The notes: a model not told the origin generated them from the sequence alone. 64,000 nt of DNA from Streptomyces roseolilacinus (GCF_014649335.1 NZ_BMSV01000012.1:62001-126000); one strand, 5' to 3'. Counted from the stretch's first letter, positions 16,328 through 24,983 are shown. Numbers and translations: made by a program.

Positions 16328-17344
16328 TCAGGAGGCCGGGCCGCCCACCAGTTCGCGCAGCACGTCCTCCATCGTGACCAGTCCGGCCAGCCGTCCGTCG
16401 TCGTCGAGGACGGCCGCCAGGTGGGTGCGGCTGCGGCGCATCGCCGTCAGCACGTCGTCCAGCGGGGTCGCGTCCCGCACCCGGGCGATCGGGCGCATCG
16501 CCGACACCGGGAACGGCTGGTCGCGCGGTATGACGTCCAGCGCGTCCTTGACGTGCAGGTAGCCCAGGATGCGGCGGGAGCGGTCCACCACGGGGAAGCG
16601 GGAGAACCCGGACCTCGCGGCGAGCCGCTCCACCTCGTCCGGCGTGGTGTCGGCCTGCACGTACACGACCCGCTCCAGCGGCATGACCACGTCGCGCACC
16701 GGGCGCCGGCCCAGCTCCAGCGCGTCGTGCAGCCGCTCGGCGGCACGGTCGTCGAGCAGGCCCGCGTCGCCGGCGTCGGTGACCATCCGGGCCAGCTCGT
16801 CGTCCGAGAACGTCGCCGCGACCTCGTTCCTCGTCTCCACCCGCAGCAGCTTCAGCAGCGCGTTGGCGAACGCGTTGATGGTGAAGATCACCGGGCGCAG
16901 CGCCCGCGCCAGGGCCACCAGCGGCGGGCCGAGCAGCAGCGCCGTGCGGACCGGTTCGGCGAGGGCGATGTTCTTCGGCACCATCTCGCCCAGCAGCATG
17001 TGCAGGTACGTGGCCGCCGCCAGGGCGATCACGAACGAGATCGGGTGGACCAGGCCGTGCGGCACGCCGACCGCGCCGAACAGCGGCTCCAGCAGGTGGG
17101 CGATGGCCGGTTCCGCGACGATGCCGAGCACCAGCGTCGCCAGCGTGATGCCCAGCTGGGCGGCGGCGAGGAGGGCCGAGACGTGCTCCAGGCCCCACAG
17201 GACGCTGCGCGCCCTGCGGTCGCCGGCCTCGGCCTGCGGCTCGACCTGGCTGCGGCGGACGGAGATCAGGGCGAACTCCGCGCCGACGAAGAACGCGTTG
17301 AGGACCAGCGTCAGGAAGCCGATCAGCAACTGGACGGCGATCAT
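16328..17344 (-). CDS. CNNM/CorC-family membrane protein with CBS pair (second of pair)
   Basis: A 338-residue hemolysin-family protein: a DUF21/CNNM transmembrane domain (four hydrophobic segments, residues 1-150, with GEMVPKNIALAEP) and a cytoplasmic CBS-domain pair (about 200-335) ending in VTMEDVLRELVG. It lacks the C-terminal CorC/HlyC domain found in its partner. The family is linked to magnesium or other divalent-cation efflux. Its ATG overlaps the upstream gene's stop (ATGA), so the two are co-translated and may form a heteromer (inference). Confidence 0.9.
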   Translation of the reverse strand: MIAVQLLIGFLTLVLNAFFVGAEFALISVRRSQVEPQAEAGDRRARSVLWGLEHVSALLAAAQLGITLATLVLGIVAEPAIAHLLEPLFGAVGVPHGLVHPISFVIALAAATYLHMLLGEMVPKNIALAEPVRTALLLGPPLVALARALRPVIFTINAFANALLKLLRVETRNEVAATFSDDELARMVTDAGDAGLLDDRAAERLHDALELGRRPVRDVVMPLERVVYVQADTTPDEVERLAARSGFSRFPVVDRSRRILGYLHVKDALDVIPRDQPFPVSAMRPIARVRDATPLDDVLTAMRRSRTHLAAVLDDDGRLAGLVTMEDVLRELVGGPAS

Positions 17345-18831
17345 CGACCGGCCCCCTCACCCGGAGCGCCCGCAGCGCCCGAAGCATTCGGGGCGTCCGG
17401 AGAACCCGGAGCCCGTGAAGCGCCCGGAGCCCGGGAAGCGCCCGAAGCGTCCGGAGCCCGTGAAGTCCCCGGAGCACCCGGCTCCGCCGGGCCGTCGGCG
17501 TTCCCCGGCCCCCCGGGCTCCTCTCCCTCGGCGGGGGCGTGCAGCATGACGCGCGCCGCCCGGCGCCCCGAGGCGTCGACCACGTCCAGCAGCCAGCCGG
17601 ACACCTCCACGGTGTCCCCGGCCTCCGGGATCCGGCCCAGCGCCGTCGCGACGAACCCGGCGAGCGTCTCGTACGGACCCTCCGGGACGTGCAGCCCGAT
17701 CGGCCGCAGCTGGTCGGTGCGGGCGGCCCCGTCGGCGGACCACAGGGTGCGCCCGTCGGCGTCCTCACCCGCCCGTGCCAGGTCCGGCGTCTCGTGGGGG
17801 TCGTGCTCGTCGCGCACCTCGCCGACGACCTCCTCGACGATGTCCTCCATCGTCACGACCCCGGCCGTGCCGCCGTACTCGTCGATGACGACGGCCATGG
17901 TGGCCTTGCCGTACATCCGGTCGAGCAGCCGGTCCACGGTGAGGCTCTCCGGCACCAGCACCGGCTCGCGCAGCAGGTCGACCACCGGGGTCCGGTGCCG
18001 CCGCTCGGCCGGCACGGCCAGGACGTCCTTGATGTGGGCGGTGCCGATGACCGCGTCCAGGCCGCCCCGGTAGACGGGGAAGCGGGACAGGCCGGTCGCG
18101 CGGGTCGCGTTGGCGACGTCCTCCGCGGTGGCCTGCGCCTCCAGGGCGGTGACCTGGACCCGCGGCGTCATCACGTTCTCGGCGGTGAGTTCGGCCAGGT
18201 TGAGCGTGCGGACGAACAGCTCGGCGGTGTCCGGCTCCAGCGCGCCCTCCTTCGCGGAGTGGCGCGCCAGCGCGACCAGCTCCTGAGGGCCGCGCGCGGA
18301 CGCCAGCTCCTCGGCGGGTTCCATGCCCAGGCGGCGCACCATGTGGTTGGCGGTGTTGTTGAGGTGGCTGATCAGCGGCTTGAAGGCGGCGCTGAAGATC
18401 CGCTGCGGGGTCGCCACGACCTTCGCCACCGCGAGCGGCGACGAGATGGCCCAGTTCTTGGGCACCAGCTCGCCGACGACCATCAGGACCACCGTCGACA
18501 GCGCCGTGCCGATCACCAGGGCCAGCGACGAGGCGACGGAGGGGGACACGCCGAGGTCCCGGATCGGGCCGCTGATGAGCCGGGCGACGGAGGGCTCGGC
18601 GAGCATGCCGACGACCAGGTTGGTCACGGTGATGCCGAGCTGCGCGCCGGACAGCTGGAAGGTGAGCGACCGGACGGCCTTCAGGGCGCCGGTGGCGCCG
18701 CGCTCACCGCGCTCGGCCGCCTGTTCCAGCGTGCCGCGTTCGACCGTGGTCAGCGAGAACTCGGCCGCGACGAACGCGCCGCACGCCAGGGCGAGCAGCA
18801 GCGCCACGAGGAGCAGCAGCACTTCCGTCAT
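17341..18831 (-). CDS. CNNM/CorC-family membrane protein with CBS pair and transporter-associated domain
   Basis: A 496-residue protein: DUF21/CNNM membrane domain (residues 1-190, with GELVPKNWAISSP), CBS pair (about 205-345, ending VTMEDIVEEVVGEVRDE) and a CorC/HlyC C-terminal domain (about 365-440). After that comes a low-complexity tail of about 45 residues built on a Gly-Ala-Pro-Ser-Arg theme, encoded by imperfect repeats (bases about 17375-17490). First gene of a two-gene operon. Likely divalent-cation transport or sensing at the membrane. Confidence 0.9.
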   Translation of the reverse strand: MTEVLLLLVALLLALACGAFVAAEFSLTTVERGTLEQAAERGERGATGALKAVRSLTFQLSGAQLGITVTNLVVGMLAEPSVARLISGPIRDLGVSPSVASSLALVIGTALSTVVLMVVGELVPKNWAISSPLAVAKVVATPQRIFSAAFKPLISHLNNTANHMVRRLGMEPAEELASARGPQELVALARHSAKEGALEPDTAELFVRTLNLAELTAENVMTPRVQVTALEAQATAEDVANATRATGLSRFPVYRGGLDAVIGTAHIKDVLAVPAERRHRTPVVDLLREPVLVPESLTVDRLLDRMYGKATMAVVIDEYGGTAGVVTMEDIVEEVVGEVRDEHDPHETPDLARAGEDADGRTLWSADGAARTDQLRPIGLHVPEGPYETLAGFVATALGRIPEAGDTVEVSGWLLDVVDASGRRAARVMLHAPAEGEEPGGPGNADGPAEPGAPGTSRAPDASGASRAPGASRAPGSPDAPNASGAAGAPGEGAGR

Positions 18832-19005
18832 CGGTTCACCTCCGTCCCATGATCGGTCAGAGGCGGGATGATCGCGCGATGTCGGGGGCGGATCGTGCTA
18901 CTGGGAGGCTCGCCCATGGGCGGACACTCACACACCTTTCGCATACGGCCGGAATCGTCCAGCCATGCTAAGGGAGCGGCGGAGCGGCGTCAGGACCGGT
19001 CCCCG

Positions 19006-19434
19006 TCAGTCCGTGAGCGGCTTGACCCAGCGGCTCCACCAGGGCTCGGGGGCGTAGCCGGCCGCCCGCCAGGCGTGGTGCGCGAGCCCGTTGCGGTCCA
19101 GCACCATCGCGTCGGCGCGCCGCCCTCCCAGCCGGGTGAACCGCTCCTCGGCGGCCGCGAGCAGCGCCGCCCCCACGCCCCTCCGGCGCCGCTCCGGACG
19201 GACGGCGAGCCGGTACAGGTGGCAGCGCCAGCCGTCGAACCCGGCGATCACGGTGCCCGCCACCTCCCCGTCGCCGCACTCCGCCAGGAGCAGGGCGCCG
19301 GGATCGCGGGCGATCAGCCGCTCGACGCCGTCGCGGTCGTCGCTGATGCTCGTGCCCTCGGCCGCCACCTTCCAGAAGGCCAGGACGGCGTCCAGGTCGG
19401 CGGGGGTGGCGGCGCGTATGCGGAGATCGTCCAT
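19006..19434 (-). CDS. GNAT-family N-acetyltransferase
   Basis: A 142-residue single-domain GNAT protein: IRAATPADLDAVLAFWK at the start, the acetyl-CoA-binding segment LAVRPERRRRGVGAALLAAAEERF and a C-terminal GYAPEPWWSRWVKPL. The family transfers acetyl groups to amines; substrate unknown. I prefer the ATG at 19432-19434; one at 19441-19443 is also in frame. Stands alone, downstream of no other minus-strand gene. Confidence 0.88.
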   Translation of the reverse strand: MDDLRIRAATPADLDAVLAFWKVAAEGTSISDDRDGVERLIARDPGALLLAECGDGEVAGTVIAGFDGWRCHLYRLAVRPERRRRGVGAALLAAAEERFTRLGGRRADAMVLDRNGLAHHAWRAAGYAPEPWWSRWVKPLTD

Positions 19435-19500
19435 GCGGGGCATCCCATCACCGCGCGCGGGGCGGCGTCGAACGGATTCGGACCGGTTCCCCCCGCCCCC

Positions 19501-19530
19501 TTGCGGGTGCTAGCGCGGGGGCGCTAGCGT
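19501..19530 (+). promoter_or_regulatory. Leaderless promoter with palindromic operator of the RHH/Fic-like pair
   Basis: -35 TTGCGG (19501-19506), 18-bp spacer, -10 TAGCGT (19525-19530), 6 nt before the GTG at 19537. The spacer and -10 hold a perfect inverted repeat GCTAGCGC-GGGG-GCGCTAGC (19509-19528), ideal for autorepression by the ribbon-helix-helix protein. Confidence 0.65.
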
Positions 19531-19536
19531 CGTGGG

Positions 19537-19782
19537 GTGGCGAAGACTCAGCTGAACGTACGGGTGGACGAGACGACCGCCGAGGCCGCCCGCCGCAGGG
19601 CGCGGCAGCGGGGGGTCAGTGTGAACCGGTACATCGAGGAGCTCGTCCAGCGCGACGCGGGCGAGGCGGGCCGCACCTTCGTGGACGCGGCCGCCGACTT
19701 CATGAAGCAGTACGAGTCGGTCTTCGCCGACGAGTTCCGCGGCGACCCGGCGCTCGGACCCCGGCCCGAGGGCGGTCGGTGA
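19537..19782 (+). CDS. Ribbon-helix-helix antitoxin-like protein
   Basis: An 81-residue protein starting KTQLNVRVDETTAEAARRRARQRGVSVNRYIEELVQRD: a beta strand and two helices typical of Arc/MetJ-type ribbon-helix-helix DNA-binding proteins, followed by an acidic tail that could wrap a partner. GTG start sits directly after a leaderless promoter with a palindromic operator. It precedes a Fic/Doc-like gene by 16 bp, so it is probably the DNA-binding antitoxin of a type II-like module. Confidence 0.78.
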   Translation: MAKTQLNVRVDETTAEAARRRARQRGVSVNRYIEELVQRDAGEAGRTFVDAAADFMKQYESVFADEFRGDPALGPRPEGGR

Positions 19783-19798
19783 AGGCGTCCGCCCGCGC

Positions 19799-20170
19799 AT
19801 GAACCTCTCCGTGGACCTCGCCTGGCTGCTGATGGTCGCCGAGCAGAAGGCGCCGGGCGACCCGCAGGTCGTCGACTGGGGCGCGCTGGTCGCCGCGGTC
19901 AGCCGGCACGACGCCGAGATATTCGGCATCGCCGTCTACGACGACCCGCACCTCCGCGCCGCGGCCCTGCTGCAACTGCTGCTGCACGTCCCCGCCCTGG
20001 AGCACTCCAACGCGCTGTTCGCGTCGGCCGTCGCGTACGGCTACCTCGTCGCCTCCGGGCTGCGCGTCACCACCTCGCCCGAGCGGGTCAGGGACCTGGC
20101 GCGCCTGGTCAAGGGCGGCGGGGCGGACGTCCGCGACATCGCCGACGAACTGGAGCGCTGGACGCTCTGA
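19799..20170 (+). CDS. Fic/Doc-like protein with degenerate active-site motif
   Basis: A 123-residue helical protein of the type annotated in Streptomyces as a Fic-family toxin component. The length and the helix EHSNALFASAVAYGYLVASG in the position of Doc's HxFxDGNKR are consistent with the fold, but the DGNKR core is gone, so AMP- or phosphate-transfer is not expected. It follows the ribbon-helix-helix gene by 16 bp on the same transcript. It may be an inactivated toxin or have taken a different role. Family assignment rests on context and partial similarity. Confidence 0.6.
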   Translation: MNLSVDLAWLLMVAEQKAPGDPQVVDWGALVAAVSRHDAEIFGIAVYDDPHLRAAALLQLLLHVPALEHSNALFASAVAYGYLVASGLRVTTSPERVRDLARLVKGGGADVRDIADELERWTL

Positions 20171-20255
20171 CCCGGCGCGGGTGAGTACGCCGCGGGCGGC
20201 CGCCTGAGTACCCCGGCGGATCCCCCGCGCCCCGCCGCGCCGGTTCCCTGGACCC

Positions 20256-20579
20256 ATGAACCGCGCACCGACCCCCCGCCGCGCCGAACGCGTCGGACCG
20301 AAGCAGATCACCGTGTTCGGTACGGCCCTCGCCGGGGCCCTGCTGCCCCTCGCCCTGGGCGTCCTGTTCGCCAAGGCGGCGGCCGCCGATCCGATGGCCC
20401 CGGTCAACGCCCTCGTCACGGGCGGCGGCCGCGCCCGGCTCTCCCCGGCCCAGCTGCGCGGCTGCGGGCGCGGCGGCCTCAGGCGGTACCGGACGAGGGT
20501 CGCCGCGCGACGCCCAGGACGGCCGGCGACGACGGCAGCGGAACACCCCGCTCCGGAAGTCGCAGCCTCCGGTACGTGA
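20256..20579 (+). CDS. Hypothetical short protein with one hydrophobic segment
   Basis: ATG at 20256 opens a 107-codon frame with a basic N-terminus and a plausible membrane or signal segment (TVFGTALAGALLPLALGVLFA), followed by Arg-rich sequence that overlaps the convergent methyltransferase gene by 101 bp. The first 60 residues look protein-like; the tail looks like an antisense shadow, so the gene may be frameshifted or may not be real. Upstream, TGAGTAC occurs twice (20182 and 20205), spaced 23 bp. Confidence 0.3.
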   Translation: MNRAPTPRRAERVGPKQITVFGTALAGALLPLALGVLFAKAAAADPMAPVNALVTGGGRARLSPAQLRGCGRGGLRRYRTRVAARRPGRPATTAAEHPAPEVAASGT

Positions 20580-21159
20580 CGATCTCGAACCCGGCCGCCC
20601 CGATCTCGGCCAGCGGGTCCCGCGCCGTGTGGCAGCCCCCGAACAGCCGCGGCCACACCGTGGCGTCCGCGCCCCGCTGCACCGCCGCCGCCACCCGCCC
20701 CCGCGCCAGGCCGTGCTCCAGGAACCGCAGCTCGCCGCCCGGCCTGAGGACCCGCCGCAGCTCCGCCAGGGCCCCGCGCACGTCCCGCACGCTGCACAGC
20801 ACCAGGGACGCGACGGCGCCGTCGAACGCCTGGCTCTCGACCGGCAGCGCCTCCGCGGTCCCCGGCACCACGTCCACCGGCACCCCCGCCCGCAGGCCCT
20901 CCTCCGCGGCGAGCCGCCGCAGCGTCCGCTCCGGCTCGACCGCGACGACCTCGGAGACGGCCGCCGGGTAGTGCGGGAAGTTCAGGCCGTTGCCCGCCCC
21001 CACCTCGACGATCCGTCCGGACAGCCCGTCCAGCAGCTCCCGCCGCAGCTCGCCGACCCCGCCCTTCGCGTCGGCCACCACGCTCACGCGCGCGTAGAAA
21101 CGGGCGAACAGGGGGTGGCGCACGGCGTCCGGGCCGGTCTTCGTGCTCTGTTCCGTCAT
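20479..21159 (-). CDS. Class I SAM-dependent methyltransferase
   Basis: A 226-residue Rossmann methyltransferase. Motif I is IVEVGAGNGLNFPHYP, motif II VVAVEPE, motif III FDGAVASLVLCSVRD and the post-motif LRPGGELRFLEHG; all are typical of the UbiE/thiopurine-like cluster of small-molecule methyltransferases. Start at ATG 21157-21159 preceded by GGAGG. Substrate cannot be inferred. Faces the short hydrophobic-segment frame and lies upstream of no obvious operon partner. Confidence 0.88.
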   Translation of the reverse strand: MTEQSTKTGPDAVRHPLFARFYARVSVVADAKGGVGELRRELLDGLSGRIVEVGAGNGLNFPHYPAAVSEVVAVEPERTLRRLAAEEGLRAGVPVDVVPGTAEALPVESQAFDGAVASLVLCSVRDVRGALAELRRVLRPGGELRFLEHGLARGRVAAAVQRGADATVWPRLFGGCHTARDPLAEIGAAGFEIVTYRRLRLPERGVPLPSSPAVLGVARRPSSGTA

Positions 21160-21238
21160 CGCGGACCTCCTCCGGCAGCATCCGGCATATCGGGGCGGAC
21201 ACGGTGATTGTGCACCACCCCGCGCCGCCGAGGGCCCG

Positions 21239-21583
21239 TCAGCCGCCCACGAAACAGAATTCGTTGCCCTCCGGGTCGCGCAGCACCTGGAAGCACCCCT
21301 GGGGGTCCTGCACGATCCCGCCGACCCGTACGGCGCCCAGGGCGACCGCCTCCTCGGCGGCGCCCGCCACGTCACCGCCGTCCAGGTCCAGGTGCAGCCG
21401 GTTCTTCACGGACTTGCCCTCCGGGACCCGCTGGAACGCCACCCGCACGAACCCCGGCGGGTCCACGTACGACCAGCCCGGCTCCCGGTCCACCGGTTCA
21501 CCGCCCAGCAGCCCGGCCCAGAACCGCGCCAGGGCGGAGGGGTCGGCGCAGTCGAACACGATCTCACTGACAGTCGCTCGCAT
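21239..21583 (-). CDS. VOC-family (glyoxalase/bleomycin-resistance fold) protein
   Basis: A 114-residue single VOC module pair: starts ATVSEIVFDCADPSALARFWAGLLG and ends DPQGCFQVLRDPEGNEFCFV, the paired beta-alpha-beta-beta-beta repeats of glyoxalase-like proteins. Metal-site residues cannot be assigned firmly. The ATG at 21581-21583 follows a TACGCT -10 (21591-21596, minus strand) by 7 nt, suggesting a leaderless transcript. Substrate unknown. Confidence 0.85.
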   Translation of the reverse strand: MRATVSEIVFDCADPSALARFWAGLLGGEPVDREPGWSYVDPPGFVRVAFQRVPEGKSVKNRLHLDLDGGDVAGAAEEAVALGAVRVGGIVQDPQGCFQVLRDPEGNEFCFVGG

Positions 21584-21721
21584 GCCCGCCAGCGTAGGGG
21601 GCGGGCGCCCCGGTCCCCGGGACCGGGACGCCCGCCGTCCGCGGCCGGCACCGGCCGCCGTTCGCCGTCCGGCGTCAGAGTGCGGCACCGGCCGCCGCGC
21701 CGGGACGCCCGCCGTCCGGGC

Positions 21722-22441
21722 TCAGGCGCCCGCCGCCCGCGTGAACGCCCGCGCGTCCCACGTCCCGCCCAGCTCCGGCGCCAGCCAGCCCGGCGCCGCA
21801 GCCCTGAAGGACCCGGGCGACAGGGCGCCGGCCCCCTCGGGGACCGCGCCCAGCAGCGGGGCGCCCGCCGAGGTCGGCAGGTCCGCGAGGTTGCACCGCT
21901 CGGCCAGCCCCGGCGCCTTCGGCCAGCTGCCCACGACCAGGCCCAACGGGGTGAGGCCACGCGCGCGCAGCGCCTCACCCGTCAGCGCCGCCAGGTTGAG
22001 CGTGCCGAGCCCCGCCGCGGCGACCACCAGCACCGGCGCGCCCAGCAGCCGCGCCGCGTCCGCGAGGGTGCCGCCCCGCGCGTCGTACCGCACGAGCAGC
22101 CCGCCCGCGCCCTCGACGAGCACCAGGTCGTGCGCGGCGGCCAGCTTCTCCGCCGCCTCCGCCACGGCGTCCGGCCCCACCGGCGCCATCCCGGCCCGCC
22201 GGGCGGCCGTCTCCGGGGCCAGCGGCTCGGGGAACCGGGCCAGTTCCCGCCCGGTCACCCCGGGCCCGGCGAGCCGTACGACCTCGTCCGCGTCGCCCCG
22301 CTCACCCGGCCCGACCCCCGTCTGCGCGGGCTTCAGCACGGCCACCGAGCGGCCCGCGGCGCACGCCGCCGCCGCGACGGCGGCCGTCACGACCGTCTTG
22401 CCGATCTCGGTACCGGTACCGCTCACCACCACGATCCGCAT
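21722..22441 (-). CDS. bioD: ATP-dependent dethiobiotin synthetase
   Basis: A 239-residue P-loop enzyme that closes the ureido ring of 7,8-diaminononanoate with CO2 and ATP to form dethiobiotin. The Walker A GTGTEIGKT at residues 8-16 and the KPAQTG segment carrying the catalytic Lys are intact, as is VEGAGGLLV. Last gene of the bioB-bioA-bioD operon; it starts one base after the bioA stop, consistent with coupled translation. Confidence 0.96.
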   Translation of the reverse strand: MRIVVVSGTGTEIGKTVVTAAVAAAACAAGRSVAVLKPAQTGVGPGERGDADEVVRLAGPGVTGRELARFPEPLAPETAARRAGMAPVGPDAVAEAAEKLAAAHDLVLVEGAGGLLVRYDARGGTLADAARLLGAPVLVVAAAGLGTLNLAALTGEALRARGLTPLGLVVGSWPKAPGLAERCNLADLPTSAGAPLLGAVPEGAGALSPGSFRAAAPGWLAPELGGTWDARAFTRAAGA

Positions 22442-22442
22442 G

Positions 22443-23738
22443 TCAGCCCTCCTTCGCGGCCGCGCACACCGCGCGGCAGATCCGCGCCACGTCCCCGTCG
22501 TCGGTGACGTACGGCGGCATCACGTACACCAGGTCCCGGAACGGCCGCAGCCACACGCCCTCGCGCACCGCCGCCGCCGTGGCCGCCGCCGTGTCGACCG
22601 GGTGGTCCAGCTGGACCACGCCGATCGCCCCGAGCACCCGCACGTCCCGGACCCCCGGCAGCGCGCGCGCCGGTTCCAGCCCCTCGCGCAGCCCGGCCTC
22701 GATCCGCTTGACCTCCCGCGCCCAGTCCTGCGACAGCAGCAGGTCGATCGAGGCGCACGCGACCGCGGAGGCCAGCGGGTTGCCCATGAACGTCGGCCCG
22801 TGGGCCAGCACCGGCACCTCGCCGCGCGAGATGCCCTCCGCGACCCCCGTCGTGCACAGCGTCGCCGCCATGGACAGGTAGCCGCCGGTCAGTGCCTTGC
22901 CGAGGCACATCACGTCGGGCGCCACCCCCGCGTGGTCCGCCGCGAACAGCTCGCCCGTCCGGCCGAACCCCGTCGCGATCTCGTCGAACACCAGCAGCAC
23001 GTCGTGGGCGTCGCACGCCTCCCGCAGCACCCGCAGGTACGCGGGGGAGTGGAAGCGCATCCCGCCCGCGCCCTGCACCACCGGCTCGACGATCACGGCG
23101 GCCAGCTCGTCGGCGTGCCGGGCGACCAGCTCGCGCAGGCCGCGCGCGTACTCCTCCTCGTACGCGGCCGGGGGCGCCGGGGCGAAGACCTGCCGCTGCA
23201 GCACCCCCGCCCACAGCTCGTGCATCCCGCCCTCGGGGTCGCACACCGACATCGGCTGCCAGGTGTCCCCGTGGTAGCCGCCCCGCCACGTCAGCAGCCG
23301 CTGCTTGGCGGGGCGGCCGACGGACCGCCAGTACTGGAGGCACATCTTCACGGCGACCTCGACGGACACCGACCCCGAGTCGCTGAGGAACACGTGCCGC
23401 AGCGGGGCCGGGGTGATCTCCACCAGCCGGGTCGCCAGACGGACGGCCGGCTCGTGGGTGAGCCCGCCGAACATGACGTGGCTCATCCGGTCCAGCTGGC
23501 CGCGCACGGCCTCGTCGAGCACCGGGTGGCGGTAGCCGTGCACCGCCGACCACCAGGACGACATGCCGTCGACCAGCTCCGTCCGCCCCTCGGCCGGTTC
23601 GGCGAGGCGCAGCCGCACCCCGGAGGCCGACTCCACCACGAGCGGGTCGGCCCGGCCGGGCATCGGGCCGTACGGGTGCCACACGTGCTCCCGGTCCAGC
23701 GCGAGCAGTTCGCCCGGGCCGTACAGCGGTTCAGGCAT
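22443..23738 (-). CDS. bioA: Adenosylmethionine-8-amino-7-oxononanoate aminotransferase
   Basis: A 431-residue PLP enzyme of class III aminotransferases that makes 7,8-diaminononanoate from KAPA using SAM as amino donor. Diagnostic segments: WHPYGPM, DGMSSWWSAVHGYRHP near the N-terminus, FDEIATGFGRTG and the PLP lysine in CLGKALTGG. ATG at 23736-23738 lies inside the end of bioB (8-bp overlap), indicating translational coupling. Length typical. Confidence 0.97.
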   Translation of the reverse strand: MPEPLYGPGELLALDREHVWHPYGPMPGRADPLVVESASGVRLRLAEPAEGRTELVDGMSSWWSAVHGYRHPVLDEAVRGQLDRMSHVMFGGLTHEPAVRLATRLVEITPAPLRHVFLSDSGSVSVEVAVKMCLQYWRSVGRPAKQRLLTWRGGYHGDTWQPMSVCDPEGGMHELWAGVLQRQVFAPAPPAAYEEEYARGLRELVARHADELAAVIVEPVVQGAGGMRFHSPAYLRVLREACDAHDVLLVFDEIATGFGRTGELFAADHAGVAPDVMCLGKALTGGYLSMAATLCTTGVAEGISRGEVPVLAHGPTFMGNPLASAVACASIDLLLSQDWAREVKRIEAGLREGLEPARALPGVRDVRVLGAIGVVQLDHPVDTAAATAAAVREGVWLRPFRDLVYVMPPYVTDDGDVARICRAVCAAAKEG

Positions 23739-24915
23739 TGGGCGCGAGGTCCGTTCCGGCGCCCCGGCGGCGCACCGCCACCAGGTCCGGCCGGGCCCCC
23801 GGAGCGGCCGCGTCCCCCTCCGCCGGCGCCCCGGCCTCCGCGGACGTTCCGCACACGTCGCCGGAGCCGCAGCCGCCGCCCGTCCCGCAGCCACCGGCGG
23901 CGGCCGCGTCCACGCGGTGCTCGGGCAGCGTCGTCGTCCCGGCGCCCTCCACCTCGAAGCCGGCGTCCGCGAGCATCTCCAGGTCCGCCTTGCCGGCCTG
24001 GCCCTCACTGGTCAGGTAGTCGCCCAGGAAGATGGAGTTGGCCAGGTGCAGCGCGAGCGGCTGGAGCGTCCGCAGGTGCACCTCGCGCCCGCCCGCCAGC
24101 CGGACCTCCACGTCCGGGCAGACGAACCGCACCATGGCCAGGATGCGCAGCGCCCGCTGCGGGGTGAGGTTCCACTCCTGGGCGAGCGGGGTCCCCTCGA
24201 ACGGGATGAGGAAGTTCACCGGCACCGAGTCCGGGTCCAGCTCGCGCAGCGCGAACACCACGTCGACCAGGTCCTCGTCGCTCTCGCCCATGCCCGCGAT
24301 CAGCCCGGAGCAGGCGGACAGCCCGGCCGCGTGCGCCTTGTTCACCGTGTCGACCCGGTCCGCGTACGTGTGGGTGGTCGTGATGTCCCCGTACGTGGCC
24401 TCGGACGTGTTGAGGTTGTGGTTGTACGCGTCGGCGCCCGCCGAGCGCAGCCGCTCGGCCTGCCCGTCGGAGAGGAGCCCGAGGCACGCGCACACCTCGA
24501 CGCCCTCGTTGCCCTCCTTGATGGCCTCGATCGTCTTCGAGACCCGCTCCACGTCCCGGTCCGTCGGGCCCCGGCCGCTGGCGACGAGGCAGACCCGCTT
24601 CGCGCCGCCCGCGACGCCCGCGGCCGCCGCCTTCGACGCCTCCTCCGGCTTCAGCCAGGTGTACTTGAGGATGTCGGCCTTCGAGCCCAGCCGCTGCGAG
24701 CAGTACGAACAGTCCTCGGGGCACAGCCCCGACTTCAGGTTGACCAGGTAGTTGAGCTTCACCCGCCGCCCGAACCAGTGGCGCCGCACCTTCCCCGCCG
24801 CGGCCACCACCTCCAGCAGTTCGTCGTCGGAGGTCGCCAGGACGGCGAGCGCCTCTTCACGGGTCGGCAGCTCGCGCCGCAGCCCCTTGTCCACCAACGT
24901 GTTCAACAGGTCCAT
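23731..24915 (-). CDS. bioB: Biotin synthase
   Basis: A 394-residue radical SAM enzyme that inserts sulfur into dethiobiotin. The cluster motif CPEDCSYCSQ (CxxxCxxC) and NHNLNTS, YVGTI-type segments are present. A C-terminal extension of about 50 residues is Gly/Cys/Ala-rich (GGCGTGGGCGSGDVCG) and outside the core fold; such tails are seen in actinobacterial BioB and may bind metal. ATG at 24913-24915 is chosen over the upstream GTG (24937-24939) because a consensus promoter ends 7 nt before it. First gene of the operon. Confidence 0.96.
   Translation of the reverse strand: MDLLNTLVDKGLRRELPTREEALAVLATSDDELLEVVAAAGKVRRHWFGRRVKLNYLVNLKSGLCPEDCSYCSQRLGSKADILKYTWLKPEEASKAAAAGVAGGAKRVCLVASGRGPTDRDVERVSKTIEAIKEGNEGVEVCACLGLLSDGQAERLRSAGADAYNHNLNTSEATYGDITTTHTYADRVDTVNKAHAAGLSACSGLIAGMGESDEDLVDVVFALRELDPDSVPVNFLIPFEGTPLAQEWNLTPQRALRILAMVRFVCPDVEVRLAGGREVHLRTLQPLALHLANSIFLGDYLTSEGQAGKADLEMLADAGFEVEGAGTTTLPEHRVDAAAAGGCGTGGGCGSGDVCGTSAEAGAPAEGDAAAPGARPDLVAVRRRGAGTDLAPNA
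23740..23900 (-). other. Cys/Gly-rich C-terminal extension of BioB
   Basis: Encodes the last part of BioB beyond the TIM-barrel: four Cys in a Gly-rich run then an Ala/Pro-rich linker. Base composition matches neighbours, so it looks native rather than acquired. Confidence 0.5.
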
Positions 24916-24922
24916 GGCGCTG

Positions 24923-24952
24923 ATCCTGGCGTACGGCACACCCCCGGGCCAA
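24923..24952 (-). promoter_or_regulatory. Leaderless promoter of bioBAD
   Basis: Minus strand -35 TTGGCC (24947-24952), 18-bp spacer, -10 CAGGAT (24923-24928), 7 nt to the bioB ATG. Confidence 0.55.
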
Positions 24953-24983
24953 GGAGGAACCCGACAACGCGGCCCGTCGGGGG

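Noticed and set aside
20479..20579. C-terminal part of the short hydrophobic-segment protein as real coding sequence
   Set aside because: It is antisense to a well-conserved methyltransferase C-terminus and Arg/Pro-rich, as expected of a shadow frame.
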